DNA of 14,282 nt from Oscillospiraceae bacterium. GTDB lineage: Bacteria; Bacillota; Clostridia; Oscillospirales; Oscillospiraceae. Position 1 is the stretch's first letter. Each line of letters begins with the position of its first letter. Both the position numbers and the translations under genes were made by a program. Below the pieces are notes generated by a model. It saw only the letters and a list, made by a program, of their open reading frames with translations, searched no databases and was not told where the DNA came from. Below, piece by piece: positions 6,906-13,566 of the stretch. The DNA lies in NCBI GenBank assembly GCA_017557265.1, contig JAFZAM010000173.1, positions 1 to 14,282 of the forward strand. Direction: 5' to 3'.

Positions 6906-7475
6906 TCAGTTCGCCTGCGTGCCCGCGAGCTCGAGTTCGGCGGCGTGTGGGCGCATGCCCTCGATGCAGACCGCCGCGACCTCGGAGACCTCCATGCCGA
7001 GCATGGCGCAGCCCTTGAGTATGAGCTCGCGGTCGCACCCGGCGGCGAACTTCTTATCCTTGAACTTCTTCATGAAGCTCTTGACCTCGAGGTCAGTTAT
7101 CCCCTGCGGGCGCATGCGGGCGCAGGCCTGGATTATTCCGGTCAGCTCGTCGACGGTAAATAGGCTCTTTTCCATGTCGGTAAGCGGCTCGACGTCGGTG
7201 CATATCCCGAAGCCGTGGCTCATTATTGCGCGCACGTCCTCCGCGTCGACGCCTTCGGCGAGAAGCTCCTTCTCGGTGTGCTTTAAGTGCTCCTCGGGGA
7301 AGAGCTCGTAATCGTAGTCGTGCAGGTAGCCGACCGCCATCCAGCGCTCGCGGTCGCCGCCGAAGCGCTCCGCCATGGCGCCCATGGCGTACATGACGTT
7401 CTTCGCGTGTATGACGAGGTGATGCTCCCTGACCCGAGCGTCGTTGAGCTCCTTCGCTCTCTCTATCGTAAGCAT
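6906..7475 (-). CDS. HD-superfamily hydrolase (COG2316-like)
   Basis: A 189-aa soluble protein with an HD phosphohydrolase core: His23 near the N-terminus, LHDYDYE with His52-Asp53, SHGFG with His87, and FTVDE with Asp109. This gives the His...His-Asp...His...Asp metal-ligand layout. It resembles the predicted hydrolases of about 185 aa grouped as COG2316, whose substrate is not known to me; nucleotides or phosphoesters are typical of the superfamily. The open frame extends far upstream in the same phase, through the URO-D gene, but the true start is the ATG at 7473-7475. It has AAAGGAG at 7482-7488 with 6-base spacing, overlapping the URO-D stop codon (7487-7489). That overlap implies coupled translation with URO-D. 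Confidence 0.88.
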   Translation of the reverse strand: MLTIERAKELNDARVREHHLVIHAKNVMYAMGAMAERFGGDRERWMAVGYLHDYDYELFPEEHLKHTEKELLAEGVDAEDVRAIMSHGFGICTDVEPLTDMEKSLFTVDELTGIIQACARMRPQGITDLEVKSFMKKFKDKKFAAGCDRELILKGCAMLGMEVSEVAAVCIEGMRPHAAELELAGTQAN

Positions 7476-7481
7476 GGTCTT

Positions 7482-7488
7482 CTCCTTT
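7482..7488 (-). promoter_or_regulatory. RBS overlapping the URO-D stop codon; fixes the HD gene start
   Basis: AAAGGAG on the leftward strand lies 6 bases from the ATG at 7473-7475 and overlaps the TAA stop of the preceding gene at 7487-7489. It rules out the longer reading frame that would extend the HD protein through the URO-D gene. Confidence 0.85.
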
Positions 7489-8497
7489 ATTTGTGAGGGA
7501 ACATCTCCGCGCTCATCACGTCGATGTACTTGCTCGTCGCCTGATATACTCCCGGGAAGGTGCTCATGGGCAGGCCCTGCGAGGCGCAGGGAATGAAGCC
7601 CTTGCCGAAGCGCCCGTACTTCTCGCAGGCCTCGCGCACGCGCTGCTCGACGACCTTCTCCGTCCAGCCGGGGAAGTCTATGGTCGCGCTGTCGATGCCG
7701 CCCATGAAGCAGAGCTTGTCGCCGTACTCGGGGATGAGCTCCTCCATGTTGTTGGTGGTCATGACGCCCTGCCAGATGTCGATGCCCATCTCTATCATGT
7801 AGGGCACGAGGGTCTTGGCGTAGGAGTCGGAGTGGTGCATGATTATCTCGCAGCCGTGAGTCCGATAGTAGCCGTAGAGCTTCTTGTAGTGCGGGAGGAA
7901 GAACTCCTCGAACATGTCCGGGGACATGAATGTCGATATCTGGGAGCCCCAGTCGTCGTGCTGGAAGAAGGCGTCCGGCTTTATGTACTTGCAGGCGAGC
8001 TCGGCGTAGGAGAGCTCGAACTCGGTGATGTACTCTATGAGCTCGTGCATCTCGTCGGGGTACTCGTAGAAATTGATCATGCAGTTTTGCATGTTCATGA
8101 GGTAGTGGCACTGCTCGAAGAGGCCCGGCGCGTAAAACAGCGTCGCGAAGGTCTCCTTTCTGTCCGTCTTCTCGGCCATCTTGATATACGGCAGCCACTC
8201 CTCCTCGGAGAAATCGAGCCGCGGCGCCTTGACCTGACTGCGCCAGTTTTCCATGTCCTTGAGCACCAGGTGTTCCTCGTCGTGGATGGGAAACGCGCCC
8301 GGCGTCCCCTCGGGCCAGTGCTTGGTGACGCCCCAGGCGTCCTTCTTCGGCTCGCCGCCGAGCGTCGGCATCGGGCTCTGCGCGGTCACGGGCGTCGCGT
8401 AGATGATGGTAAAGGGCTCGTACTGGTTGACGAAGCGGTCGGGATGGCCGTTGACTCCCTTGAGGGTCTCTATGAGGTTTTCACGTTTGGTAAGCAT
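7487..8497 (-). CDS. Uroporphyrinogen decarboxylase (URO-D) family protein, methyltransferase-like
   Basis: A 336-aa soluble TIM-barrel protein of the URO-D/MtaA superfamily. Visible landmarks are HDDWGSQ at 180-186, MHHSDSY at 220-226 followed by lvpymiemGiDiwQG (229-244), a GGID turn at 266-269 and Cys304 near the C-terminus. The sequence does not look like true HemE, which has a different N-terminal substrate loop. It is closer to the corrinoid methyltransferases used for methylamine, methanol and aromatic O-demethylation. In those enzymes the strand motif is usually His-x-Cys, with the Cys binding zinc; here it is His222-Ser-Asp224. No corrinoid-binding protein or RamA-type activator lies nearby. 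It is the first gene of the four-gene leftward operon, with an RBS AAAGGA and an extended -10 promoter upstream. Function as a C1 transferase or decarboxylase is inferred. Confidence 0.85.
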   Translation of the reverse strand: MLTKRENLIETLKGVNGHPDRFVNQYEPFTIIYATPVTAQSPMPTLGGEPKKDAWGVTKHWPEGTPGAFPIHDEEHLVLKDMENWRSQVKAPRLDFSEEEWLPYIKMAEKTDRKETFATLFYAPGLFEQCHYLMNMQNCMINFYEYPDEMHELIEYITEFELSYAELACKYIKPDAFFQHDDWGSQISTFMSPDMFEEFFLPHYKKLYGYYRTHGCEIIMHHSDSYAKTLVPYMIEMGIDIWQGVMTTNNMEELIPEYGDKLCFMGGIDSATIDFPGWTEKVVEQRVREACEKYGRFGKGFIPCASQGLPMSTFPGVYQATSKYIDVMSAEMFPHK

Positions 8498-8553
8498 GAC
8501 GAAGATTCCTTTCTTTCCGGAGCGAGCCGTCTCGCGGTCACCCGTATGTTAGT

Positions 8554-8582
8554 ATTATATCACGCAAATCCGGCGCGGTCGA
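8554..8582 (-). promoter_or_regulatory. Extended -10 promoter of the URO-D operon
   Basis: On the leftward strand TGATATAAT (8554-8562) is a perfect -10 with the extended TGn. The sequence 17 bases upstream (8577-8582, TCGACC) is only a weak -35. It lies 56 bases before the ATG of the URO-D gene. Confidence 0.65.
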
Positions 8583-8623
8583 CAGATTTTTGCTTCCGTG
8601 GCGGCGCTTTGCATAAAGAAAAC

Positions 8624-8653
8624 CCCTCCCCTGCCTTATGCGGCAAGGGAGGG
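8624..8653 (-). terminator. Terminator after the nitroreductase gene
   Basis: A 12-position GC-rich stem with one internal mismatch (8624-8635 with 8642-8653, 6-nt loop). Read leftward it is followed by TTTTCTTT (8614-8621), so it ends the nitroreductase transcript and separates it from the URO-D operon. A T-run also follows on the rightward strand (8655-8660). Confidence 0.85.
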
Positions 8654-8670
8654 TCTTTTTCACGTCCGTT

Positions 8671-9192
8671 TTACTTGATATACGCGACTTCGATGCGCTG
8701 CTCGTCGGCCTTGGGCTTTTTGAATTCCTGCGCCTCGTAGCCGAGGGCGACCGTGCCGACGCAGGTCATCCCCTCGGGGATGCCGACGCGCTTGACGAGC
8801 TCGGGGTCGTTATTGATGCCGTACATGGCCATCCACAGATAGAGGCTGTCTATGCCGAGATCGGCGGCGGCGACCATCATATTCTGGATGACACAGCCCG
8901 CGTTGGTCCACTCGATGTTCTCAAGGAAGCCCTTCGTCGAGGCGAGCGCGACGAGCGTGGGCGCTCCGTAGAGCGGATGGGAGCCGGGACGCATCTTCGC
9001 GGAGGACTCGTCGATGGCCTTGAGCAGGTCGGGGCACTGGATGACTATGAGCTTCAGGCTGTGGAAGGCGCCGCCTCCGACGGCGGCCTGACCGCCGGCG
9101 AAGAGTATCTTTTCGAGGTCGGCGTCGCTTATCTGTCTGTCGGAAAAGGCGCGGGAAGAGTGTCTGGCATTGATGGCGTCGAGAGTATTCAT
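8671..9192 (-). CDS. Nitroreductase family FMN-dependent oxidoreductase
   Basis: A 173-aa member of the nitroreductase superfamily. Residues 10-16 (RHSSRAF) form the N-terminal FMN-phosphate-binding segment. A Gly-rich region (about 33-41, GGQAAVGGG) and the NxxxAAxxLGIDSxYLW helix region (about 103-119) are typical of the short clostridial members. The C-terminus carries GYEAQEFKKPK, the usual 'G.P.....R/K' tail region. It lacks ferredoxin Cys motifs. Such enzymes reduce nitroaromatics, quinones or flavin-linked substrates as homodimers, using NAD(P)H; the physiological substrate is unknown. The start has the best RBS in the window, AAAGGAGGT, 6 bases from the ATG. It is a single-gene transcript with its own consensus-like promoter (9280-9308) and a terminator, divergent from ridA. 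Confidence 0.9.
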   Translation of the reverse strand: MNTLDAINARHSSRAFSDRQISDADLEKILFAGGQAAVGGGAFHSLKLIVIQCPDLLKAIDESSAKMRPGSHPLYGAPTLVALASTKGFLENIEWTNAGCVIQNMMVAAADLGIDSLYLWMAMYGINNDPELVKRVGIPEGMTCVGTVALGYEAQEFKKPKADEQRIEVAYIK

Positions 9193-9279
9193 GAAATGAC
9201 CTCCTTTATCATTGTCGGCGCGGAAAACGGCCCGGTGCGGCGTTTCCCGCCATGCTTAAACGCTTTAGTTTCCGAAAAG

Positions 9280-9308
9280 ATTTTACAATGGTTTCCATTC
9301 CGTGTCAA
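9280..9308 (-). promoter_or_regulatory. Consensus-like SigA promoter of the nitroreductase gene, with a palindrome in its spacer
   Basis: On the leftward strand there is a perfect TTGACA (9303-9308), a 17-base spacer and TAAAAT (9280-9285). The spacer contains the inverted repeat AATGG-TTT-CCATT (9287-9299), placed where a repressor could block polymerase. The promoter is back-to-back with the ridA promoter, with 23 bases between the two -35 elements. Confidence 0.85.
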
Positions 9309-9331
9309 CAAGCATTTGACCGCCGAAGGCT

Positions 9332-9360
9332 TTGACTCCGCGCGGCGGGTGTGGTATCTT
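9332..9360 (+). promoter_or_regulatory. SigA-type promoter of ridA
   Basis: TTGACT (9332-9337), a 17-base spacer and TATCTT (9355-9360). A second TTGACC lies 16 bases upstream (9316-9321), forming a direct repeat of TTTGAC. The leader is short, about 25 bases, and is followed by AAAGGAG at 9377-9383. Confidence 0.7.
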
Positions 9361-9391
9361 ATAAAAAAGCATTCGGAAAGGAGTTATTTCA

Positions 9392-9766
9392 ATGAAGATA
9401 ATAGACACGACAAACGCCCCGGCCGCGATAGGCCCCTACTCGCAGGCCATCGCGCAGAAATGCCTCGTCTTCACCTCCGGGCAGATACCCATCGACCCCG
9501 CGACCGGGAACATCGAGGCGTCCGATATCGAAGGGCAGACGAGGCAGGCGATAAAGAATCTCGCCGCCGTCCTCGAGGCGGCGGGCAGCGGGCTCGACAA
9601 GGTCGTCAAGACGACGTGCTTCATTACGGACATGGGCGCCTTCTCGGTCTTCAACGCCGTCTATGAGGAGCTCTTTCCCGGCAAGCCCGCGAGGAGCTGC
9701 GTCGAGGTCTCGAAGCTGCCCAAGGGCGCGCTCGTCGAGATCGAGGCCATCGCTGAAACACGATAA
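9392..9766 (+). CDS. ridA: RidA family imine/enamine deaminase
   Basis: A 124-aa protein of the RidA (YjgF/UK114) family. These are trimeric cytoplasmic enzymes that hydrolyse reactive 2-aminoacrylate and related imines released by PLP enzymes, protecting other PLP enzymes. Family marks are GPYSQA at 14-19, TSGQIP at 28-33, the central helix TRQAIKNLAAVLEAAG, and the C-terminal signature around PARSCVEV (99-106) with the catalytic Arg101, then ALVEIEA with Glu116. All residues needed for the deaminase-active RidA subgroup appear present. The RBS AAAGGAG is 8 bases from the ATG. It is monocistronic, with its own promoter and a strong terminator, and divergent from the nitroreductase gene. Confidence 0.95.
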   Translation: MKIIDTTNAPAAIGPYSQAIAQKCLVFTSGQIPIDPATGNIEASDIEGQTRQAIKNLAAVLEAAGSGLDKVVKTTCFITDMGAFSVFNAVYEELFPGKPARSCVEVSKLPKGALVEIEAIAETR

Positions 9767-9785
9767 AACCGTTGCTGATACGTCA

Positions 9786-9813
9786 AAAGCCTCCGACCGG
9801 CGTCGGAGGCTTT
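9786..9813 (+). terminator. Terminator between ridA and the GNAT gene
   Basis: A perfect 12-bp stem (9786-9797 with 9802-9813, loop CGGC) followed by a T-run to 9817 ends ridA 19 bases after its stop. The A residues before the stem let it work in the opposite direction for the convergent GNAT/MATE/Nudix operon as well. Confidence 0.93.
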
Positions 9814-9848
9814 TTTTGTGACTTTGCCGGAGTTAGACCGCCTGCCTG

Positions 9849-10286
9849 CTAAAGGCTTTTCTCCATGCGGACGCAGTCGAACGTGTCGCCGCGGATGACG
9901 GTCGGGTCCGTGACGGCGTAGCCGAGGCGCTTATAGAAGTCGACGGCGACGTCGCGGCTCTCGATGACGGCGCGGGCGTATCCGAGCTCGCGGAGCCACT
10001 TTTCCGCCTCCTCCATGAGGCGCACGCCCAGTCCCCTGCCGCGGTAGTCCGGCAGGACGACGACGCGGCCTATCATCGCCGACTCGGCGTCGAGCTCGTA
10101 TGCGCGGCAGGTCGCGACGGGGAATTCGTCGTCCGTGAGGACGATATACTTCGTATCGGGCCCGTCGTGCCCGTCGAACTCGCGGCGCAGGGTTATCCCG
10201 TGCTGCTTCGACATGCCCTGGATGCGGACGTAGTATGCGCCGGCCTGCTGCCACGTCTCGGTCGCTCTCACGACTTGAATGTTCAT
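9849..10286 (-). CDS. GNAT-family N-acetyltransferase
   Basis: A 145-aa GNAT protein. The acetyl-CoA-binding motif A is clear: IGRVVVLPDYRGRGLG at 72-87, with R-G-R-G-x-G contacting the pyrophosphate, followed by the helix carrying MEEAEKWLRELG. Motif B follows as AVIESRDVAVDFYKRLGY (106-123). The length is normal for a single-domain GNAT. The acceptor is not predictable. The ATG overlaps the stop of the MATE gene as ATGA (10283-10286), so the two are translationally coupled. It is the last gene of the Nudix-hydrolase/MATE/GNAT operon, a context that suggests small-molecule detoxification (inference). Confidence 0.9.
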   Translation of the reverse strand: MNIQVVRATETWQQAGAYYVRIQGMSKQHGITLRREFDGHDGPDTKYIVLTDDEFPVATCRAYELDAESAMIGRVVVLPDYRGRGLGVRLMEEAEKWLRELGYARAVIESRDVAVDFYKRLGYAVTDPTVIRGDTFDCVRMEKSL

Positions 10287-11647
10287 TCAGATCCCTCGAT
10301 CCTTCGGGAGAATATCTTTTTCACGCAGCCGCGATAGAGTATGATAACGAGGACGAGCGAGAGGACGTCGGCGACGGGCTGTGCCCAGACGATGCCGTCG
10401 CGTCCGACGGCGGCGGTCAGGATAAAGAGCGCCGGGATGAAGATGAGGCCCTGACGGCTGACGTTCACGATGAGCGCCTCCTTCGCCGCGCCGGCTGCCT
10501 GGATGGCGTTTATCATGACGAAGAATATGCCGAAGAGGAAGCTCGTCGTCAGATGTATGCGCGCGAACAGCACGGCAAAGTCGAACGCGGCTCTGTCCTT
10601 GAGGAACGCGCCGACTATCGCGCCGGTGAAGACGTAGCATATTCCCGTCATAACGGCGCTAAGCGCGAAGCCGAGTATCAGCGAGAAGCGCATGGACTTT
10701 TTAAAGCGCTCCCTCAGTCCCGCGCCGACGCAGTAGCCGAGCAGCGGCTGGACGCCCTGCCCGAGGCCGACGCAGACCATGCCGGTTATCATCGTGACCT
10801 TGGAGGCGACGCCGTAACCCGCGACGGCGAGGTCGCCGTAGGCGGACATCTTGGCGTTGGCGATGATCTGCGAGACGCTCATCAGAAGCGTGCCGAGCGC
10901 GGCGGGTACGCCGATGGCGAGCACGCCGCTCAGGACGCCGTCTTTAAGAGTCACGTCGCGCGGGCGGACGCTCAGCGTCGACTTTCCCGAGAGGAAGAAC
11001 AGTATGTAATACCCCGCGCCGACGACGTTTCCGATGACGGTCGCGACCGCGGCGCCGGTGACGTTCCAGCGCAGGAGAAGGATGAAAACGGGGTCGAGCA
11101 CGACGTTGAGCGCGTTGCCGAGAAGCTGGCCCATCATGGCTCTGCCGGACTGTCCCTCGGCGCGGATGACGTTGCTGAAGCAGTGACCGATGAGGACGAA
11201 CGGGCCCGCGCAGGAGACTATCGTCAGATAGGACTTCGTCATATCCCACGTGTCCTCGCTCGCGCCGATGAGCCCGAGGAGCGGCTCCATGAAAATGAGG
11301 AAGAGCGCCGATAATACGGCTCCGACGACCACGCACGCCCACATGCAGAAGGCGCAGACCTTCTTCGCGTAATCCGGCCTGCCCTCGCCGAGCGCGCGCG
11401 AAATGACTGAGGTCCCGCCTATGCCGAAGACCGTGCCGACGGACATGAATATCAGAAAGACCGGCGTCGCGAGCGAGACGGCCGTCACCATCAGCGGGTC
11501 GTGCGTCTGGCCGATGAAGAACGTGTCCGCAAGGTTGTAGACCAGCACCATCAGCATGGCGAGCATGGCCGGGATGGAGTTTTTCAGTACCGCCTGCGGG
11601 ACGGGCGCATCCCTGAACAGCTCTGTGCTCTTATCGTTTTCGTTCAT
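10283..11647 (-). CDS. MATE family multidrug/toxin efflux transporter
   Basis: A 454-aa integral membrane protein with about 12 predicted transmembrane helices and no long soluble domain, as usual for MATE antiporters. The first helix has the family pattern IPAMLAMLMVLVYNLADTFFIGQ-like (positions 25-47, Asp41). The loop before helix 3 carries GGTSVISRALGEG with the conserved Gly/Ser/Arg-x-x-Gly pattern. An internal repeat of the two halves is visible: GVASKVTMITGMVCVGLGQGVQPLLGYCVGAG in the second half mirrors the first. It exports organic cations or other compounds in exchange for Na+ or H+; substrate unknown. The RBS GAAGGA (11654-11659) is 6 bases from the ATG. The gene is 27 bases downstream of the Nudix fusion gene and overlaps the GNAT gene by 4 bases. 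Confidence 0.93.
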   Translation of the reverse strand: MNENDKSTELFRDAPVPQAVLKNSIPAMLAMLMVLVYNLADTFFIGQTHDPLMVTAVSLATPVFLIFMSVGTVFGIGGTSVISRALGEGRPDYAKKVCAFCMWACVVVGAVLSALFLIFMEPLLGLIGASEDTWDMTKSYLTIVSCAGPFVLIGHCFSNVIRAEGQSGRAMMGQLLGNALNVVLDPVFILLLRWNVTGAAVATVIGNVVGAGYYILFFLSGKSTLSVRPRDVTLKDGVLSGVLAIGVPAALGTLLMSVSQIIANAKMSAYGDLAVAGYGVASKVTMITGMVCVGLGQGVQPLLGYCVGAGLRERFKKSMRFSLILGFALSAVMTGICYVFTGAIVGAFLKDRAAFDFAVLFARIHLTTSFLFGIFFVMINAIQAAGAAKEALIVNVSRQGLIFIPALFILTAAVGRDGIVWAQPVADVLSLVLVIILYRGCVKKIFSRRIEGSE

Positions 11648-11674
11648 TGGTATTCCTTCTTTTGGCGGGATGCG

Positions 11675-12883
11675 TCAGCTTCGCAGAAAATTGAGGACGG
11701 CGCGGTTGAATTCCTCCGGGCGTCTGCGAGCGATGAAATGGTCTCCCTTGATGAAGATGAGCTCGGAGTCGGGTATGCTTTCCGCGATGAGGTGCGTGTG
11801 CTTCTCTTTTATGACGTCGTTCGTGCCCGCTATGACGAGGGTGCGCGAGCGTATCGCCGCGAGTTCGCCGGGGCTTACGTGCGGCTCGTTGACCATCAGG
11901 CCGAGCATCTCCGCGCGGCGGCGCGCGGACTCGCTCTTTTCAGCCGACTTCAGCGCCGTCTTGTACCCGAGCTCAATGGGCAGCTGCGTGCTGCGCTTGA
12001 CGCCAGATGGGTCGAGGTTCGCGCCGTTGAGTATGAGACTGTCGACCCTGTCCGGATATTTGAGGGCGAACGCGGTCGCTATGTTGCCGCCGTCGGAGAA
12101 GCCGAGGACGTGGGACTTCCCTATCCCGCGCGCGTCCATGAAGCCCGCGAGGTCGTCGGCGAACTGCCGTATCGTGAACGGCGCAAAACCGCGCGGGGTC
12201 TTGCCGTGTCCGCGGGTGTCGAGCGCGTATACGTGATAATGCTCCGCGAAGACGTCGATCTGGCGCTTGAAATAGCCGCAGTCCTCTCCGTTGCCGTGCA
12301 GCAGCACGAGGGGCTCGCCCTCGCCTTTTTCGACGTAATGATGCTCGATATCGGGCGCTTTGCCGGACAGTATCTCGTGCGCGAGCTCGAGGACGGGGGT
12401 CTCGCGGTTCGCGATGAGCCGACCGAGCCTCGTATCGCGGCGCTTTTCGTATTCCGCGAGCGCCTCCTCGTACGTCATTTTCAGCGTCGAGAGGCGAAAC
12501 TTGACTATCTCGTCCTCGGTCATGTGCGTCTCGCCGAAGGAGAGCGCGCGGCAGAGGAAATAGTGGTTTATATTGTGGCGGCGGATGAGGTTGTAGTAGT
12601 CGCTGACGAGCGCGAGCTCGCGCAGTATCTCGACCTCCGCGCCGAGCTCCTCGCGCAGCTCGCGCCGGAGCGCCGCGCGCAGGTCCTCACCGGGCTTCAC
12701 GCCGCCGCCCGACGTCTCTATGGCCGTCGCCGGCCCGAAATCGTCGTTTCGCTCGAGGCGCATGAAATAGTAAGACCCCTCGCCGTCGACCACTATCGCT
12801 CTGACTGTCTCGCGGTCGTGGTCGGCCGGCTGCTGCGGCCATTCTTCGTCGCGCAGGTCGAGCCTCAGGATGTCTCCGGTCAT
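11675..12883 (-). CDS. Nudix hydrolase fused to alpha/beta hydrolase
   Basis: A 402-aa two-domain cytoplasmic protein. Residues about 1-172 are a Nudix domain whose box is complete at 60-82: Gly60, Glu66, then REL-REELGA at 74-82, matching Gx5Ex7REUxEExGU. Residues about 180-402 are an alpha/beta hydrolase. It has LVLLHGNGED at 192-201 for the oxyanion hole, LDTRGHGKT at 221-229, the nucleophile elbow GFSDGG at 261-266 (Ser263), Asp356 in GTND and His382 in GDHF. All catalytic residues of both parts are present, so neither half looks decayed. Only about ten residues separate the domains. Nudix enzymes cleave nucleoside diphosphate derivatives; the hydrolase half most likely acts on an ester or amide. 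The RBS GGAGG (12891-12895) is 7 bases from the ATG. First gene of the operon with MATE and GNAT. The common substrate, if any, is unknown. Confidence 0.92.
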   Translation of the reverse strand: MTGDILRLDLRDEEWPQQPADHDRETVRAIVVDGEGSYYFMRLERNDDFGPATAIETSGGGVKPGEDLRAALRRELREELGAEVEILRELALVSDYYNLIRRHNINHYFLCRALSFGETHMTEDEIVKFRLSTLKMTYEEALAEYEKRRDTRLGRLIANRETPVLELAHEILSGKAPDIEHHYVEKGEGEPLVLLHGNGEDCGYFKRQIDVFAEHYHVYALDTRGHGKTPRGFAPFTIRQFADDLAGFMDARGIGKSHVLGFSDGGNIATAFALKYPDRVDSLILNGANLDPSGVKRSTQLPIELGYKTALKSAEKSESARRRAEMLGLMVNEPHVSPGELAAIRSRTLVIAGTNDVIKEKHTHLIAESIPDSELIFIKGDHFIARRRPEEFNRAVLNFLRS

Positions 12884-12926
12884 GCGTTCCCCTCCCGGCG
12901 GCGGTTTTCCCGCCGCGCATACTCAT

Positions 12927-12954
12927 ATAATAGTCTCCCGGCGCGCAAGGTCAA
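12927..12954 (-). promoter_or_regulatory. SigA-type promoter of the Nudix-hydrolase/MATE/GNAT operon
   Basis: On the leftward strand TTGACC (12949-12954), a 16-base spacer and TATTAT (12927-12932). It gives a leader of roughly 40 bases before the ATG at 12883. Confidence 0.7.
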
Positions 12955-13019
12955 GTTTTTTCGTATCATTCCGGTCTTTTTTCTCATCCGTGCGCGGAAA
13001 AAACGGCGCGCGGCGGGGC

Positions 13020-13048
13020 TGGACTCCCGCTCCGTGATGCGCTACAAT
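13020..13048 (+). promoter_or_regulatory. SigA-type promoter of the yjbQ-like gene
   Basis: TGGACT (13020-13025), a 17-base spacer and TACAAT (13043-13048), 30 bases before the ATG. It is divergent from the promoter at 12927-12954; the 65 bases between the two hold no recognisable element. Confidence 0.65.
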
Positions 13049-13078
13049 ATACTTACTAAAACGTTTGGAGGCGAGCGC

Positions 13079-13483
13079 ATGCTCATAAAGTTCACCGTGG
13101 ACACGTCAAAGCACACGCAGATGCTGAACATTACCGACCGCGTCAAAAAGGCCGTCGCGGACAGCGGCGTCCGCAGCGGGGTCTGCACGGTCTTCATCCC
13201 CCACACGACCGCGGCCGTCACGATAAACGAGAACGCCGACCCGGACGTCGTGCGCGACATCACCGCAGAGCTCGACAAGATCGTCCCGTGGGACGACGGC
13301 TACCGGCACTCCGAGGGGAATTCCGCGGCGCACCTCAAGGCGAGCATGATTGGCTTTTCCGAGCAGATCATCATCGAGGACGGCCGCCCGGTGCTCGGGA
13401 TATGGCAGGGCGTGTATTTCTGCGAATTCGACGGCCCGCGCACAAGGAACGTATATCTGAAAATAACCGCGGACCCGGCTTGA
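13079..13483 (+). CDS. yjbQ: YjbQ/UPF0047 family protein
   Basis: A 134-aa protein of the UPF0047 (YjbQ) family, often labelled 'secondary thiamine-phosphate synthase' because some members complement thiamine-phosphate synthase mutants; the physiological role is unsettled. Family marks are FIPHTTAAVTINENAD (39-54), an HSEGNSAAHLKASM stretch (77-90) with His77 and His85, LGIWQGVYFCEFDGPR (106-121) and a final strand. The conserved His residues likely bind a metal. The start at 13079 is fixed by GGAGG at 13067-13071 with 7-base spacing; the open frame continues far upstream in this phase, but that part is an antisense artefact over the Nudix gene. Monocistronic, with its own promoter and a terminator. 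No thi genes are nearby, so a thiamine role is not supported by context. Confidence 0.92.
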   Translation: MLIKFTVDTSKHTQMLNITDRVKKAVADSGVRSGVCTVFIPHTTAAVTINENADPDVVRDITAELDKIVPWDDGYRHSEGNSAAHLKASMIGFSEQIIIEDGRPVLGIWQGVYFCEFDGPRTRNVYLKITADPA

Positions 13484-13513
13484 TCCGTCCGCGGGCTGCG
13501 GGACAATATAAAG

Positions 13514-13551
13514 CGGCTCCGGCGGCGCCCTTGCGGGTGCTGCCGGAGCCG
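13514..13551 (+). terminator. Long hairpin terminator between convergent genes
   Basis: A 17-pair stem (13514-13530 with 13535-13551, loop TTGC) with two G-U wobbles when read rightward. It is followed by TTCGTTATT rightward and CTTTATATT leftward. Both tails are only moderately T-rich, but the stem is very stable and sits between the stops of the yjbQ-like gene and the leftward surface-protein gene, so it likely ends both. Confidence 0.8.
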
Positions 13552-13566
13552 TTCGTTATTATGCTG

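Noticed and set aside
6906..8198. A single 430-aa leftward protein ending with the HD hydrolase
   Set aside because: The first 240 or so residues are an out-of-frame shadow of the URO-D gene (Arg/His/Pro-rich). The HD protein has its own ATG and RBS at 7473-7488.
12926..12931. Rightward TATAAT inside the Nudix operon promoter region
   Set aside because: It has no -35 at the right distance and overlaps the leftward -10; the rightward gene has a better promoter at 13020-13048.
11501..13483. A 660-aa rightward protein ending with the YjbQ domain
   Set aside because: The upstream part is antisense to the MATE and Nudix genes. The YjbQ domain has its own promoter, RBS and ATG at 13079.
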